A stretch of 43,818 nt of DNA from Christensenellaceae bacterium (GCA_031259965.1 JAIRKT010000089.1:1-43818); one strand, 5' to 3'. Shown: positions 1 to 10,012, counted from the stretch's first letter. Made by a program: numbers and translations. Notes: generated by a model not told the origin, from the letters alone.

Positions 1-74
1 TTATACCATAAATAGATACCTATTGCAAGTGTTATAGGATTCTTAATGTATTTAAAGACGATTTCAATTTGTAA

Positions 75-248
75 AAATTTCTATATAAACAGAAAAATAC
101 TTATGGCGACATAATCATAAATTTAATTTTAGAATTGCAGAAAGAATTTAAATTTGCATTGATTATGGTTACACATAACAAGAGCATCGCAGAGCTTGCC
201 GATGTGCAGATTATGATAACAGATGGGCAAATAACTAAAATAGAATAA
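75..248 (+). pseudogene. C-terminal remnant of an ABC transporter ATPase
   Basis: The reading frame ending at the TAA at 246-248 encodes the end of an ABC ATPase. It shows a helix (LILELQKEFKFA), the H-loop motif MVTHN, and the closing pattern of LolD/MacB-type ATPases (ADVQIMITDGQI). Upstream in the same frame there are stops at 72-74 and 9-11, and no Walker A, signature or Walker B motif is visible in any frame between 1 and 110. It is therefore either a truncated remnant or a frameshifted gene running off the left edge. It ends 2 bases before the ligase gene, so it may have been the first gene of the same operon. Confidence 0.6.
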
Positions 249-250
249 AA

Positions 251-1792
251 ATGGAAATAAAATTTAAAAACTTCATAGAATCGCTAAATAAGTATTCGGA
301 AAGAATTGCTATCGAGGAATGCAAATCTAATGCAAAGTATACATATAAGGAACTAATTGAGGATGTAACTAGATTAAGTGTTAGCTTGCTCAAAAAAAAT
401 TTAGGTCAAACAAAAATTGGTATTCTTGCAAAAAACTCATATAATTGGGTGAAGGCGTTTTTTGCGATAACTTGCGTAGGTGGTGTTGTTATACCAATTG
501 ATATTAACGCAAGTATCAATGAAATCATAAATATATGTGCTCATGGACAAATAATCTACCTGTTTTATTCTGAACTAACAACAGATGAAATGAAAGAAAT
601 TAAATCTAAATCAGCTATAAAGTTATTAAACCTTGATTTTAAAGATGATGAAGTCGGAAACGCACAATTTTATAACGAGCAAGATGCTGATCCAGATGAT
701 GTTGCAGTTATATTATATACATCAGGCACTACGTCCTCACCTAAAGCGGTAGCACTATCCTCTCGAAACATTCTTTCTGTGGTTTACGCTACAAAAGAAA
801 AACGCGAACCAAGACATTGGACCTTGCTATCAATTCTTCCTTACTCGCATGTTTATGCATTAACATGCGAGTTACTGTTTTCCTTAGAAAATGGTGACAC
901 TCTAATTATAAATGATAATTTGGCAAGCGTTTTTGCAAACATGTATAAATATTCACCAAATTTAATGTTTGTAGTTCCAGAATTTATAGAAAAAACTTAT
1001 AAACTTATAATATCGTATGTTAAAAGAAGCAAAAAAATGTTGAAATTTTATTTTGTTAAAATTGTTAGCAAGCTTTTGATGGCTATTAAAATCGATATTA
1101 GGCGATTTCTTTTTCGAGATATATTAAACAAATTAGGAAATGTTGAAATGCTTATTTCTGGTGGTGCATATTTAATGCCTAAATATATTGATTTCTTTAA
1201 TTGTATAGGAATAAAACTATTTAATGGATATGGAATGACGGAATGTTCCCCTTTAATTAGCATACAAAATACGCATGAAAAACCTAATATAAATTCAGTT
1301 GGAACCGCGATTTCATGTTGCAATATAAAGATCAAAAAAGAAAATTCATCTAATATTGGCGAGATATGCGTAAAAGGCGATAATGTAATGTTGGGATATT
1401 ACATTCAGGACGGCATGTTTGATAAAAGCGATGTTTTTGATGAAAATTGGATAAAAACTGGTGACATTGGTTGGGTTGACAAAAAAGGTTTTTTGTATTT
1501 AAAGGGAAGAAAAAAAAATGTTATTATACTGAACAATGGATATAACGTTTATCCCGAAGAAATAGAAAGCTTTTTTAGACAAAGTAATTTAATAGATACA
1601 ATTACAGTGAAACTGGATAATAATGTAATCTGTGCTACAATTACACCATCGCCATTTTTTTATGATCACTATGACCATGAAGAGTGCAAAAAGAAAATCA
1701 ATGAAGAAGTGCAAAAGCTTAACAGAAAAATTTCCGCACATATGAGAATTATGCGCACTGAAATAATTTGTGAGGAGAAAAACAATTTATGA
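251..1792 (+). CDS. AMP-binding ligase homologue (acyl/aminoacyl adenylation domain), lacks A10 motif
   Basis: This 513-residue member of the ANL superfamily would activate a carboxylic acid as an acyl-AMP and load it on a thiol, most likely the carrier protein encoded next. Visible core motifs are the phosphate-binding loop YTSGTTSSPKAV (about residues 155-167), the adenine-binding region NGYGMTECS (about 325-333), TGDIGW (about 402) and the hinge region GRKKNVIILNNGYNVYPEEIE (about 418-438). The protein stops at EEKNNL, where family members usually continue into the P-x-T-x-x-GK motif (A10) with the catalytic lysine, so that lysine seems to be missing. The stop overlaps the carrier protein start (ATGA). 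The ATG at 251 has no clear Shine-Dalgarno site. The substrate cannot be predicted. Confidence 0.85.
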   Translation: MEIKFKNFIESLNKYSERIAIEECKSNAKYTYKELIEDVTRLSVSLLKKNLGQTKIGILAKNSYNWVKAFFAITCVGGVVIPIDINASINEIINICAHGQIIYLFYSELTTDEMKEIKSKSAIKLLNLDFKDDEVGNAQFYNEQDADPDDVAVILYTSGTTSSPKAVALSSRNILSVVYATKEKREPRHWTLLSILPYSHVYALTCELLFSLENGDTLIINDNLASVFANMYKYSPNLMFVVPEFIEKTYKLIISYVKRSKKMLKFYFVKIVSKLLMAIKIDIRRFLFRDILNKLGNVEMLISGGAYLMPKYIDFFNCIGIKLFNGYGMTECSPLISIQNTHEKPNINSVGTAISCCNIKIKKENSSNIGEICVKGDNVMLGYYIQDGMFDKSDVFDENWIKTGDIGWVDKKGFLYLKGRKKNVIILNNGYNVYPEEIESFFRQSNLIDTITVKLDNNVICATITPSPFFYDHYDHEECKKKINEEVQKLNRKISAHMRIMRTEIICEEKNNL

Positions 1793-2016
1793 TGGAAAAA
1801 TTTATTAAAATCCTCGCCAATATTAAAAATGTGCCAACATCTAAGATTAAATTGGATCACCAATTAATTGAGGACCTAATGCTCAGCTCTCTAGACTTTG
1901 CTGCTTTAATAATGGAGTTTGAGTCTCAATTTAGGATAGCAATAGATATAAAAACATTTGTATCGTTAAGGACAGTAAAAGAATTAAGAGACTATATAAA
2001 GAGTTTAATCTGCTAA
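1789..2016 (+). CDS. Acyl/peptidyl carrier protein
   Basis: This 75-residue protein has the size and four-helix pattern of an acyl carrier protein. The phosphopantetheine site is LSSLDF, with Ser34 as the probable attachment residue, followed by the acidic recognition helix (DFAALIMEFESQF). The usual D-S-L is S-S-L here. It overlaps the ligase gene by 4 bases (ATGA), which suggests translational coupling and a dedicated ligase/carrier pair. It differs from housekeeping AcpP and is not near fatty acid synthesis genes, so a specialised pathway is more likely. Confidence 0.8.
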   Translation: MMEKFIKILANIKNVPTSKIKLDHQLIEDLMLSSLDFAALIMEFESQFRIAIDIKTFVSLRTVKELRDYIKSLIC

Positions 2017-2077
2017 TACGGGAGTTTGTCTTGCTACAAAACCATTTGCAGTTTTAAGGCAAATGTTTGACCAGTGC

Positions 2078-2106
2078 TTGACTCTTCTGTTATAACTCTT
2101 TAATAA
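2078..2106 (+). promoter_or_regulatory. Possible sigma-A promoter upstream of the GNAT-like gene
   Basis: TTGACT (2078-2083) and TAATAA (2101-2106) are separated by 17 bases, about 100 bases before the GNAT-like gene. It could give separate transcription of the second half of the cassette. Confidence 0.4.
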
Positions 2107-2202
2107 CAAGTAAAACAAATCTTATAAAATTCCACTTGGTTTTGCAAAACTATAATAGTTTGTCTAAATTCTGGGGTAGCATTATTTTTTAGAGGTCAAA
2201 TT

Positions 2203-2688
2203 ATGATTGATATTGAAACAGGTACGATACTAGATGCCGAAATATACGAACAAATATATGAGGATTACTTGACTGGAGTGAGTTTGGAATCGACATCTGA
2301 AGATGTTGATTTTGAAGAAATGATTAGTAAAGTTAAAGTTCAAGGACGCGCAAGACATGTTCTCCGTAGCGAAAAATATCTGGTCTTGTTTTTAAAAATA
2401 AATCATACTATTTGTGGATTTATGGAAGCATCCATAGTTGAAAATGATTATATGTTTGAGAGCCCTCACGTGTATATCTCTAATCTTTACATTGATAAGC
2501 AAAAAACAATTAACATAAACACGACAGAATTTCTATTGAACATGTACCAAAAGGTTGTTGAGTGGACAACCTTACACAATGTTAAATACATTTGTAATGA
2601 TATCAATGTTGGAAATAAAGTAATGGAAACTTTAAATGAGCTACTTGGGTTCAAACCATATAGAACTCGTTATTATGCAAAATTATAA
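2203..2688 (+). CDS. GNAT-like N-acetyltransferase
   Basis: This 161-residue protein has a GNAT-like fold pattern: a central strand pair (YLVLFLKINHTICGFMEASI), the strand before the acetyl-CoA site (VYISNLYID), a long helix, and the final motif with NELLGFKPYRTRYYAKL, resembling the common 'LGF...y' ending of the family. The usual Q/R-x-x-G-x-G/A pyrophosphate loop is not well conserved (DKQKTININTTEF), so binding of acetyl-CoA is uncertain. A good ribosome site (AGAGG, 7 bases before ATG) supports the start. It lies between the ligase/carrier pair and the exporter and may transfer an acyl group from CoA or from the carrier protein; that is inference. Confidence 0.6.
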   Translation: MIDIETGTILDAEIYEQIYEDYLTGVSLESTSEDVDFEEMISKVKVQGRARHVLRSEKYLVLFLKINHTICGFMEASIVENDYMFESPHVYISNLYIDKQKTININTTEFLLNMYQKVVEWTTLHNVKYICNDINVGNKVMETLNELLGFKPYRTRYYAKL

Positions 2689-2750
2689 TAGAACATAATT
2701 CTTCTGAAACAGCTACACTAAAATAATTTTGACGCTTCCTAACCCTAAAA

Positions 2751-4400
2751 ATGGATCGACTTATGATAAACTATAACTTTCGAGAAATAAAAAACATAGT
2801 AAAGGCCCATTATTTGCTTTTTTTGGGCGGCATATTCTTTGCTGTTTGCTACGCTTCTATAATTGTGGCTTTGCCTTTGGTGTCCAAATATCTGATAGAT
2901 GTTGTTTTGTCAACAAAGAACATTGATAAAGTTTATAGTGGAATTTTGCTGTTTTTTGTAGTTTCATCTCTACAACCATTGTTTTTTTATTTTAAAGAGC
3001 GATTTTTTACACGTTTGTTAGAAAAACTTGCGTATGATTTTCGTGTTGTCATGTTTGAAAAGTTAAACAACCTACCGATGATAACATATGACCGAATTAA
3101 TTATGGGGAAGTATCAACTAGAATTGTCAGCGACACAAAGGAAATTTACACTTTTTTATATTATGTTTTTAATCAGCTACTAACGAATCTCTTATTGATT
3201 ATATTGATTTTAGTATTCATGTTTCTAGAGAATTTGTTAATTTCTGGTATCATTTTATTCTTTTTTATCATATATTATTTAATAAATGGCACGATATCCA
3301 AAAAATTCAAAAAATTATCTAAGGTCTCACTGGAAAACAATGAGAAAATGCATAATTTAATTAAAAAATGGTATGACAAAAGCCTATTAACAAAACTATT
3401 TAATGATCAGTTAGACATAAACAAAGAGGTACATACAATATTCACAAATGTAAAAAATAATTCAGTCCGTGAAAACAATTTACGAAATTTGTTAAATGGT
3501 ATAACCCTGGGAATAATGTCAGTTGCTTTGTCTGTAATTTATGGGATAGGCGCAATGTTGATAATAAAAGAGCTCCTTACACTAGGTGCTGTGCTCGCAT
3601 TAGGTTTGTTTTTTCAATCCTTGATCCCCCCACTAAATAGTTTTATAATGAGCAATGTATACTTCAACAGAGTAAAACCCTCATTAAAACGAATAAATGA
3701 ATATCTCATGGAACCAATAGAATCAGGTAGTATAAAATTTGAAGATATGATTTCAATTAAATTTGATAACGTAACATTTGGATATGAGATTGAAAAAACT
3801 GTATTAAGAGATATTTGTTTTCAGATTGACGAACCAGGCGTTTATGGATTCACTGGCCCATCAGGATCTGGTAAAAGCACAATCTCAAAACTAATTTTAG
3901 GATTATATTCTGTAACAAATGGTAAAATTGAAATTAAAGGTGAAAACATAAATGAATTAGAAAAAAAAACACTACGATCCCATATTAGTTATCTTCCACA
4001 AGATATTACACTAATCAACGATACTATTTTAAATAATATACGATTAGGAAATAAAAATATGCAAACTGACCAGTTAGATCATTTTTGTGAGCTGTTAGAT
4101 ATAAAAAGCATAATTGACAAGTTGCCTTATGGTTATCAAACTATTGTAACAGACAAAATCAATTTATCTGGAGGTGAAAAACGAAGAATTGCAATATGCC
4201 GGGCGTGCGTAAAATCTGCAGATTTATATATATTCGATGAACCTGACGCATCCCTCCAAAAAGAATTGTATGAAGATTTAACGACCATATACAGCAAATT
4301 AGGGAAGGAAAAAATAGTTATTGTAATCACACACCAAGAAGAAACTTTGAAGAATGCAAAAAAAATATTCAATTTGACAGAAGATGGTCGCATTCTCTAA
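2751..4400 (+). CDS. ABC exporter, fused membrane and ATPase domains
   Basis: This 549-residue half-transporter of the type I exporter fold has about six transmembrane helices in residues 1-300, followed by a nucleotide-binding domain. Walker A is GPSGSGKST (about 368-376), the signature LSGGEKRR (about 472-479), Walker B LYIFDEPDAS (about 491-500) and the H-loop VITHQ. The D-loop region, EPDASLQ in place of the usual EATSALD, is atypical and resembles exporters in peptide or antibiotic clusters. No Shine-Dalgarno site precedes the ATG at 2751; an in-frame ATG at 2763 is an alternative. As the last gene of the cassette it probably exports its product or gives self-resistance. Confidence 0.85.
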   Translation: MDRLMINYNFREIKNIVKAHYLLFLGGIFFAVCYASIIVALPLVSKYLIDVVLSTKNIDKVYSGILLFFVVSSLQPLFFYFKERFFTRLLEKLAYDFRVVMFEKLNNLPMITYDRINYGEVSTRIVSDTKEIYTFLYYVFNQLLTNLLLIILILVFMFLENLLISGIILFFFIIYYLINGTISKKFKKLSKVSLENNEKMHNLIKKWYDKSLLTKLFNDQLDINKEVHTIFTNVKNNSVRENNLRNLLNGITLGIMSVALSVIYGIGAMLIIKELLTLGAVLALGLFFQSLIPPLNSFIMSNVYFNRVKPSLKRINEYLMEPIESGSIKFEDMISIKFDNVTFGYEIEKTVLRDICFQIDEPGVYGFTGPSGSGKSTISKLILGLYSVTNGKIEIKGENINELEKKTLRSHISYLPQDITLINDTILNNIRLGNKNMQTDQLDHFCELLDIKSIIDKLPYGYQTIVTDKINLSGGEKRRIAICRACVKSADLYIFDEPDASLQKELYEDLTTIYSKLGKEKIVIVITHQEETLKNAKKIFNLTEDGRIL

Positions 4401-4419
4401 ATTTTAACTCTTAACTTCT

Positions 4420-4453
4420 AACAATATATATTGTTGCAGTTTTTGATTTTTTA
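4420..4453 (+). terminator. Weak terminator-like palindrome after the ABC exporter
   Basis: A perfect 16-base palindrome (AACAATAT/ATATTGTT, 4420-4435) is followed by T-rich sequence to 4453, 20 bases after the exporter stop. The stem is all A/T apart from two G-C pairs, so efficiency is doubtful. The rest of the 281-base gap to 4681 is AT-rich and shows nothing else. Confidence 0.3.
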
Positions 4454-4681
4454 ATCCGTTATTATCTGGTGACATAATGGAATGCAAAATATTAAAGAAT
4501 ACTCATTTCCCTTTGAACAATAGCAATTTTCATAATGAATTAATAAAAAGCCTACTCTTCATTGTCAGTTACGAAAAATTAAATAAAAGTTTTAATTTGC
4601 AATTTGTATGTTCAGGCTTTTATAGACTATGTTCGTGCTAAAAAGCAATTATAACTTATATTAATAGATATACTAGCACAA

Positions 4682-7600
4682 TTAAAATCCATTATCATTA
4701 AATTTCAATTTTGGCAGCTTCTCAACTATATCTATGGTTTTAACTCTCACTGTAATTACTGATAAAAGTAGATTTAACATGTGCAAATTATCGTTACTTG
4801 AATCAAGTAAGTGATTAGGATCTATCACAATTTCACTGACTGGATCTTTCTTAAGTTGATACTGATCCATAATGTGAACAATTGCACTTTTGCCGCTTAT
4901 TATATATTCATTTGCTTTTTCTGGTATGTTTTCGATCCTTATATCCTCATTAAATATAATTGTCTTCTTGTTAATTTTACCTGCGATTTTCTCATACTTC
5001 ATTTTGCTAACTATTGCTTTAGAAGTGTCCCCTATAACAACCACGCTATCAAGCTTTGACAATGATTCAAAATTTAAATGCAAGTCAGCCAGTTTTCTTC
5101 CTGCGCTAGAAAATGTCAAAAAATCCATATATGAATCCATCAATGGTATTTTTGGAAGGCCTGATTTGAGTTCATTTAAGAAGGCATCCTTATATTCCCT
5201 GCTATGCAAAATTCCATAAATATAATAAAAAATGTCTTCCTTTGTTATATCTTGATTATATTTTGATTTTGCAAGTTCAAAAAAACTATCACTTATACCA
5301 TCATGCCTAATAAACTCATCTTCTCTGTCAAAAGCAGTTTTATCTGATATGAGATTTGTTTGATTGTTCTTTTTGTAATAATATAGTGGAAAACACCGTG
5401 TGGTTTCTAAACAATTAAAATCAACTATTTTATCTGATATCAAACACGAGAAATTGTTACGAGAGGATATACCAGATACTGCTATTACCAGGTTTTCTAT
5501 ATTTTCCTTTGGAAAGATGGAAGCAAATAATGTTGTGCATTCGACGAATGTGTTTGAATAGTACAAGAATCTACGATTAAATGGTCGATAGTTAGCTAAC
5601 TGTATTTTTGTAGCATCGAATCTTTCACTGACGCCCTTTGCAATTTTTTTATTTAAACCTCGTGATAATGAAATGTATTTTGGGTCTGGAGAATCGATAT
5701 GATTTCCACAACATTTGTTATAATAATCAATTGTTAATGTCATTTTTTCCTTCAGATCACTTTTTCCAAAAGAGTAAGTCCAACTATCCCTGTTTGTCGA
5801 AATGCCCAATGTAAATATTGAAAAAACACTATTTGACAATGGCATATATTTACTAGTTTTGTCGGGTGCTAGTGGATAAAAGGATGTGTAATTTGTTTTT
5901 TTGCTAATTAACCAATCATTATCTTCACTAGGAGTTAGCCTTTTCATCGTAGGCATAGTGTTCGATAAAAATGAACTCGCCTTTTTGATTATCTCTAGCT
6001 TTTCTTTGCGTTTCAGACTATCACCTATATCACAATAATAAATCAAAGCATTCTTTTTGTGATTTTTTGATTTAACAAGAATAGTAATGGCTATGGGCGC
6101 TCTTGAACCACGCCAGAATATATTCTCACCCTCTTTTTGCGAATATTCACCAGCGGTTCTCAAATCACCTCTTAAATTAAAAATATAGATTTTCGAAAAC
6201 TCATGTTCAAAACTTTTTCTAAGCATATCACAACTTGATGATTTGATCCAACTGGCATTAGTAACAAAAGCAATTATCCCATCATTATTCCCAATTTTGT
6301 CTGTAGCCCATCTAAAAGCTCTTATGTAACTGTCATATAATGATTTAGTGTTTTTTGATTTTGACCCTTTAACATAATTTCTGCTCAAACTCCCATCCAG
6401 CTTTGAATATTTTATTTTGTTTAAAAATTCATCTACTGTGCCATGTACTGAGTAAGGAGGGTTTCCTATTATTACCGTTATTTTTGCTTGTTTTTGTTTG
6501 ATAAGGCGATCAATATTTTCTGAATTATTAAAGACCTTTAGTTGCTCATTTTCCCCTAGCTCAAATGTGTCAGTTAAAACTATTCCTTTAAAAATAGTGT
6601 GTTCTGGATTTTTTGTTTTTTCATGGAATTCACTTTCAATATTAATAGTTGCTATATAATATGCTAAAAGCACAATTTCGTTAGCAAATATTTCATTAGT
6701 AAATTTTCGCTCTAAATCATCAGCTCTTATTCGATCACTTTGTATCAATCTAGTTACAAATGTACCAGTTCCTGTAAACGGATCCAATATATTAATCTTT
6801 TCTTCTGTTATGCTGCGCCCAAATTCATTTTGCAATATGTCATCTACGGAATTTATAATAAAATCAACTAATTCTATAGGCGTATAAATTATTCCCAGTT
6901 TTTGAACCATATCAGGAAACGCAATCTTAAAAAAAGTGTTATAGAGTCGTATAATTATTTCCTGCCGGCCCTTAGCATCATCAATCTCATCTACAATTAA
7001 TTTTATGTTGTCATAAAAACTTTTTAATCTTTCCTCTTGTTCGAGTTGATTTATTTCTGGGATTTTCTTAAGGAAGGCATTAAGCTCTATTGAAATTGGG
7101 TTTTTTGAGGCAAACAAATAGTTTTTAAAAAGCGCATTGAATACTGGTTCTGTTATCTTATGTTGCGCTAGCATTTCGATTACAGACGATAGCGTCAAAT
7201 TTGGATTATTTAAATTGTGCTTAAGCGCTTTCAAAAAATCGTCAAATATTTCAACATATTCCTCTTTTTTTACTAGCTTATTTAATTCTGAAATCTGGCC
7301 CGCCGCAATTTCCGCCACATTTCCTGCCCATTTTAACCAGAAATTTCTAGATCCCGTAAATTTTACTAGTCGCGCATATATTGCTTTTTTTAGTTCTCTG
7401 TTTTTATTTTCTAGTAGTTTTTTAAATGCTGTTTGTTTATATGCATCTTCTCCATCTGTAGTTAGTGGTTTTATGCTGCCTATTACTATTTTGTTTGACC
7501 TTCTATTATATCTAATCTTGTTAATGATGCTCTCTAATCTAGAGTCGTGCGATCGCAATGCATTTAAAACGTCCCACACTATTTTAAATTCTTTATTTTC

Positions 7601-9490
7601 ATCTAACACATCCTCTGCAGAAATGTAGTTTGGAACTAGTACTGGAATTATAACATATCCGAACTTCTTGTTTCTAGCAATTCTTACTACTCGTCCTATT
7701 GATTGAGCAACTTCGATAACTGAATTTTTTCCAGCTAAAAATATTATTGCATCCAGCGATGGTACATCTATGCCCTCACTCAAACATCTCACGTTTGATA
7801 GCATCTTGCATGAGTTATCATTATCATCTGACTTTAACCAGTTTATCATTTTGTCTCTATCAGATGATCTCATTCTACCATCTATATGACGGCAGGTAAC
7901 GCTGAGTGGCAGTGTTTCTTCTGTGTTTTTTCTATAGCGCTTAGTTATTTCGTTGAACGCTGTGGATATGTTTTTAGATGTTTTAATATTTTGTGCAAAA
8001 ACCAAAGCTCTTTTTATAGGTGTTGGATCCTCTGTCACTATACTATCATCGTCATAAATATTTTTGGCTAAAGCATTTACGCAACCTACAAGTTTTTCTA
8101 ATGTATCAATTTCTAGTTGAAATTGTTTATCACTTGTTGCATTATCATCTGCATGGATGTCATCTAGAATTTGTTTTATTTCTTTTTGAGGAATAACTTC
8201 CTCGTTTATAGTTAAAATTAATACCTTGTAATCTGTTAACCTTTTTAGCTCGATAGCGTCCTTAAAAGAAAGATCGAATATATCTTCACCATATATCTCC
8301 TTGTCATCCATTGAGTAGAGTGGTATCGAAAAAAATTCAGCATTTTTTTTCAATTTTGTTGTATAAAGTTTTGGTGTTGCGGTCATATATAATCTAAGTT
8401 TGCCCCGGATAAACTCGTTATTATGAACTCTTACAAACCTGGCCGAATCTTCTTTTCCGTTTTCAACTATGCCAGTTGTGCGATGCGCTTCATCACAAAT
8501 AATAATATCAAAATCTGGAAGTCCTAATTGTTGTGCTACTCTTATTGCGTCAATTGATTGATATGTAGTAAAAATTACCGTTTGTTTATCACACCCGCAT
8601 TTAATGTACTGCTCGAATATTTCTTTTGAATCGGTTGATGCTGGATATGCTAAATCTGCTATTCTATCTATTGAATAATCACCATCTTCCAATTCATCTT
8701 TAGAAACCTTTGGATCTGAGCATACACAAATGCAATTTAATGAGTTGTATTCAGATTGATTAATCCACACCCTTAGGGTTTGCGCAAGCAAAGATATGGA
8801 AGGAAGACAAACTAATATTAGTCTTTTTGTTACTGCTAATAATCTAGCTATATGCAAAGCAACTATTGTTTTACCGCTACCACAAGCCATACTAATTATC
8901 GCGCGCTCATGAGAGTTAAAATAATCAATGGCTCTTTTTACGGCTTTTGTTTGATAGTCAAACAATTTGCAAATAGGCGGCCTCGCAATTTCACCACATA
9001 CACCCTTATATAACAACCCCCAATCAACACCAGATTCAGCTAGTGCATATGGCGTAATTCTTATTGCTTTTGGTATTTGATTACAAAAACAAGCCTCTGC
9101 ATTTGCAGACCAATTAGTAGTTGTTGAAACCCAAATCCTTAAACTAAAATTTTTTTCTACACCACAAACAATGAATGTCCTACTAGACGTAGACATGAAA
9201 CTATCTATTTCTTGTTTGAGTATTCTCGTCTTTGGGCTATAACATTTACACTGCAGTGCCCAATATTCACCATCCATAGTCTCAATGACAATATCAATAC
9301 CAACATCGGATCCACTACCAAATTCAAATTTAAATGGAAAATCTTTCCAAAGCCAGATCCTTTTAATTTTATCTTTGTACTTAGGATCAGTTAAGAGATA
9401 ATCATATATTAACCTCTCAAAACGGCGACCTTGATGTGCAGTATTGGCACTAGTATTAATAAGATCAGTTAAGACATCATAGAAGCCCAT
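4682..9490 (-). CDS. Type ISP-like single-chain restriction-modification enzyme
   Basis: This 1602-residue protein combines nuclease, translocase, methyltransferase and target recognition in one chain, like LlaGI/LlaBIII (about 1570 residues). In order: an Mrr-like nuclease with GIDIV and QCKCY (about residues 62-81); a superfamily 2 helicase with Walker A ACGSGKT (about 200), DEAH (about 331) and motif VI QSIGRVVR (about 594); a gamma-class N6-adenine methyltransferase with DPFTGTGTF (about 902) and NPPYS (about 1008); and a C-terminal part (about 1150-1600) that should hold the target recognition domain. The reading frame is uninterrupted and the start has GAGG 5 bases upstream, so it looks functional. 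Such enzymes methylate one strand of the site and cut between two converging enzymes. It stands alone, with no separate specificity gene. Confidence 0.9.
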   Translation of the reverse strand: MGFYDVLTDLINTSANTAHQGRRFERLIYDYLLTDPKYKDKIKRIWLWKDFPFKFEFGSGSDVGIDIVIETMDGEYWALQCKCYSPKTRILKQEIDSFMSTSSRTFIVCGVEKNFSLRIWVSTTTNWSANAEACFCNQIPKAIRITPYALAESGVDWGLLYKGVCGEIARPPICKLFDYQTKAVKRAIDYFNSHERAIISMACGSGKTIVALHIARLLAVTKRLILVCLPSISLLAQTLRVWINQSEYNSLNCICVCSDPKVSKDELEDGDYSIDRIADLAYPASTDSKEIFEQYIKCGCDKQTVIFTTYQSIDAIRVAQQLGLPDFDIIICDEAHRTTGIVENGKEDSARFVRVHNNEFIRGKLRLYMTATPKLYTTKLKKNAEFFSIPLYSMDDKEIYGEDIFDLSFKDAIELKRLTDYKVLILTINEEVIPQKEIKQILDDIHADDNATSDKQFQLEIDTLEKLVGCVNALAKNIYDDDSIVTEDPTPIKRALVFAQNIKTSKNISTAFNEITKRYRKNTEETLPLSVTCRHIDGRMRSSDRDKMINWLKSDDNDNSCKMLSNVRCLSEGIDVPSLDAIIFLAGKNSVIEVAQSIGRVVRIARNKKFGYVIIPVLVPNYISAEDVLDENKEFKIVWDVLNALRSHDSRLESIINKIRYNRRSNKIVIGSIKPLTTDGEDAYKQTAFKKLLENKNRELKKAIYARLVKFTGSRNFWLKWAGNVAEIAAGQISELNKLVKKEEYVEIFDDFLKALKHNLNNPNLTLSSVIEMLAQHKITEPVFNALFKNYLFASKNPISIELNAFLKKIPEINQLEQEERLKSFYDNIKLIVDEIDDAKGRQEIIIRLYNTFFKIAFPDMVQKLGIIYTPIELVDFIINSVDDILQNEFGRSITEEKINILDPFTGTGTFVTRLIQSDRIRADDLERKFTNEIFANEIVLLAYYIATINIESEFHEKTKNPEHTIFKGIVLTDTFELGENEQLKVFNNSENIDRLIKQKQAKITVIIGNPPYSVHGTVDEFLNKIKYSKLDGSLSRNYVKGSKSKNTKSLYDSYIRAFRWATDKIGNNDGIIAFVTNASWIKSSSCDMLRKSFEHEFSKIYIFNLRGDLRTAGEYSQKEGENIFWRGSRAPIAITILVKSKNHKKNALIYYCDIGDSLKRKEKLEIIKKASSFLSNTMPTMKRLTPSEDNDWLISKKTNYTSFYPLAPDKTSKYMPLSNSVFSIFTLGISTNRDSWTYSFGKSDLKEKMTLTIDYYNKCCGNHIDSPDPKYISLSRGLNKKIAKGVSERFDATKIQLANYRPFNRRFLYYSNTFVECTTLFASIFPKENIENLVIAVSGISSRNNFSCLISDKIVDFNCLETTRCFPLYYYKKNNQTNLISDKTAFDREDEFIRHDGISDSFFELAKSKYNQDITKEDIFYYIYGILHSREYKDAFLNELKSGLPKIPLMDSYMDFLTFSSAGRKLADLHLNFESLSKLDSVVVIGDTSKAIVSKMKYEKIAGKINKKTIIFNEDIRIENIPEKANEYIISGKSAIVHIMDQYQLKKDPVSEIVIDPNHLLDSSNDNLHMLNLLLSVITVRVKTIDIVEKLPKLKFNDNGF

Positions 9491-9617
9491 ATTTACCTCT
9501 TTGTAGAATTAAAGCCACCCTAATTCAAAATTCCTTTTGAATTGTTTTTAACTAAATATAATTTTACACTTCCTTACATGGGTTTATGTTAAATTTTCAA
9601 ATTTTAAAAACCAAAAG

Positions 9618-9941
9618 TTGCGAGTCGGTCTGTAAGCCGAGTTCTGTCGTGTTCGGTCATCTGTCTAGACTCATTGTCACCAATGAGTTCAAGCGATTTA
9701 GGAGCTAGACGGGCTATCTGTTTGCTCTTTTCTCTTGCATCAAGTGGGGTTTACACGGCCAATTTCGTTGCCGAACTGCCGGTGCGCTCTTACCGCACCT
9801 TTCCATCCTTACGAGTAAACTCGCGGTTTATTTCTGTTGCACTTTCCTTAAAGTCGCCTTCAGCAGGTATTATCTGCCACTCTGCCCTGTGATGCTCGGA
9901 CTTTCCTCATCTTTCGATGCGACCGACCAACCGACTCACAA
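9618..9941 (-). ncRNA. rnpB: RNase P RNA
   Basis: The minus strand carries the conserved core of bacterial RNase P RNA, the catalytic RNA that trims tRNA 5' ends. Visible parts are GAGGAAAGTCCGAGC near the 5' end, GGCAGATAATACCTGC, the ACAGAACTCGGCTTACAG region near the 3' end, and a P1 helix of 11 pairs joining TTGTGAGTCGG (9941-9931) with CCGACTCGCAA (9628-9618). At about 324 bases it is on the short side. It lies 71 bases downstream of htpG on the same strand. Open reading frames crossing this region are not real genes. Confidence 0.95.
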
Positions 9942-10012
9942 CTATTTTGTTTTATCAATTTTATATACTTGCCACTGTATAAGAAGCTTCGTACAGCGGA
10001 ATGCTAATATGG

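Noticed and set aside
9674-9892. Open reading frame on the plus strand across the RNase P RNA
   Set aside because: It is antisense to a clear structural RNA; the sequence is explained by rnpB conservation.
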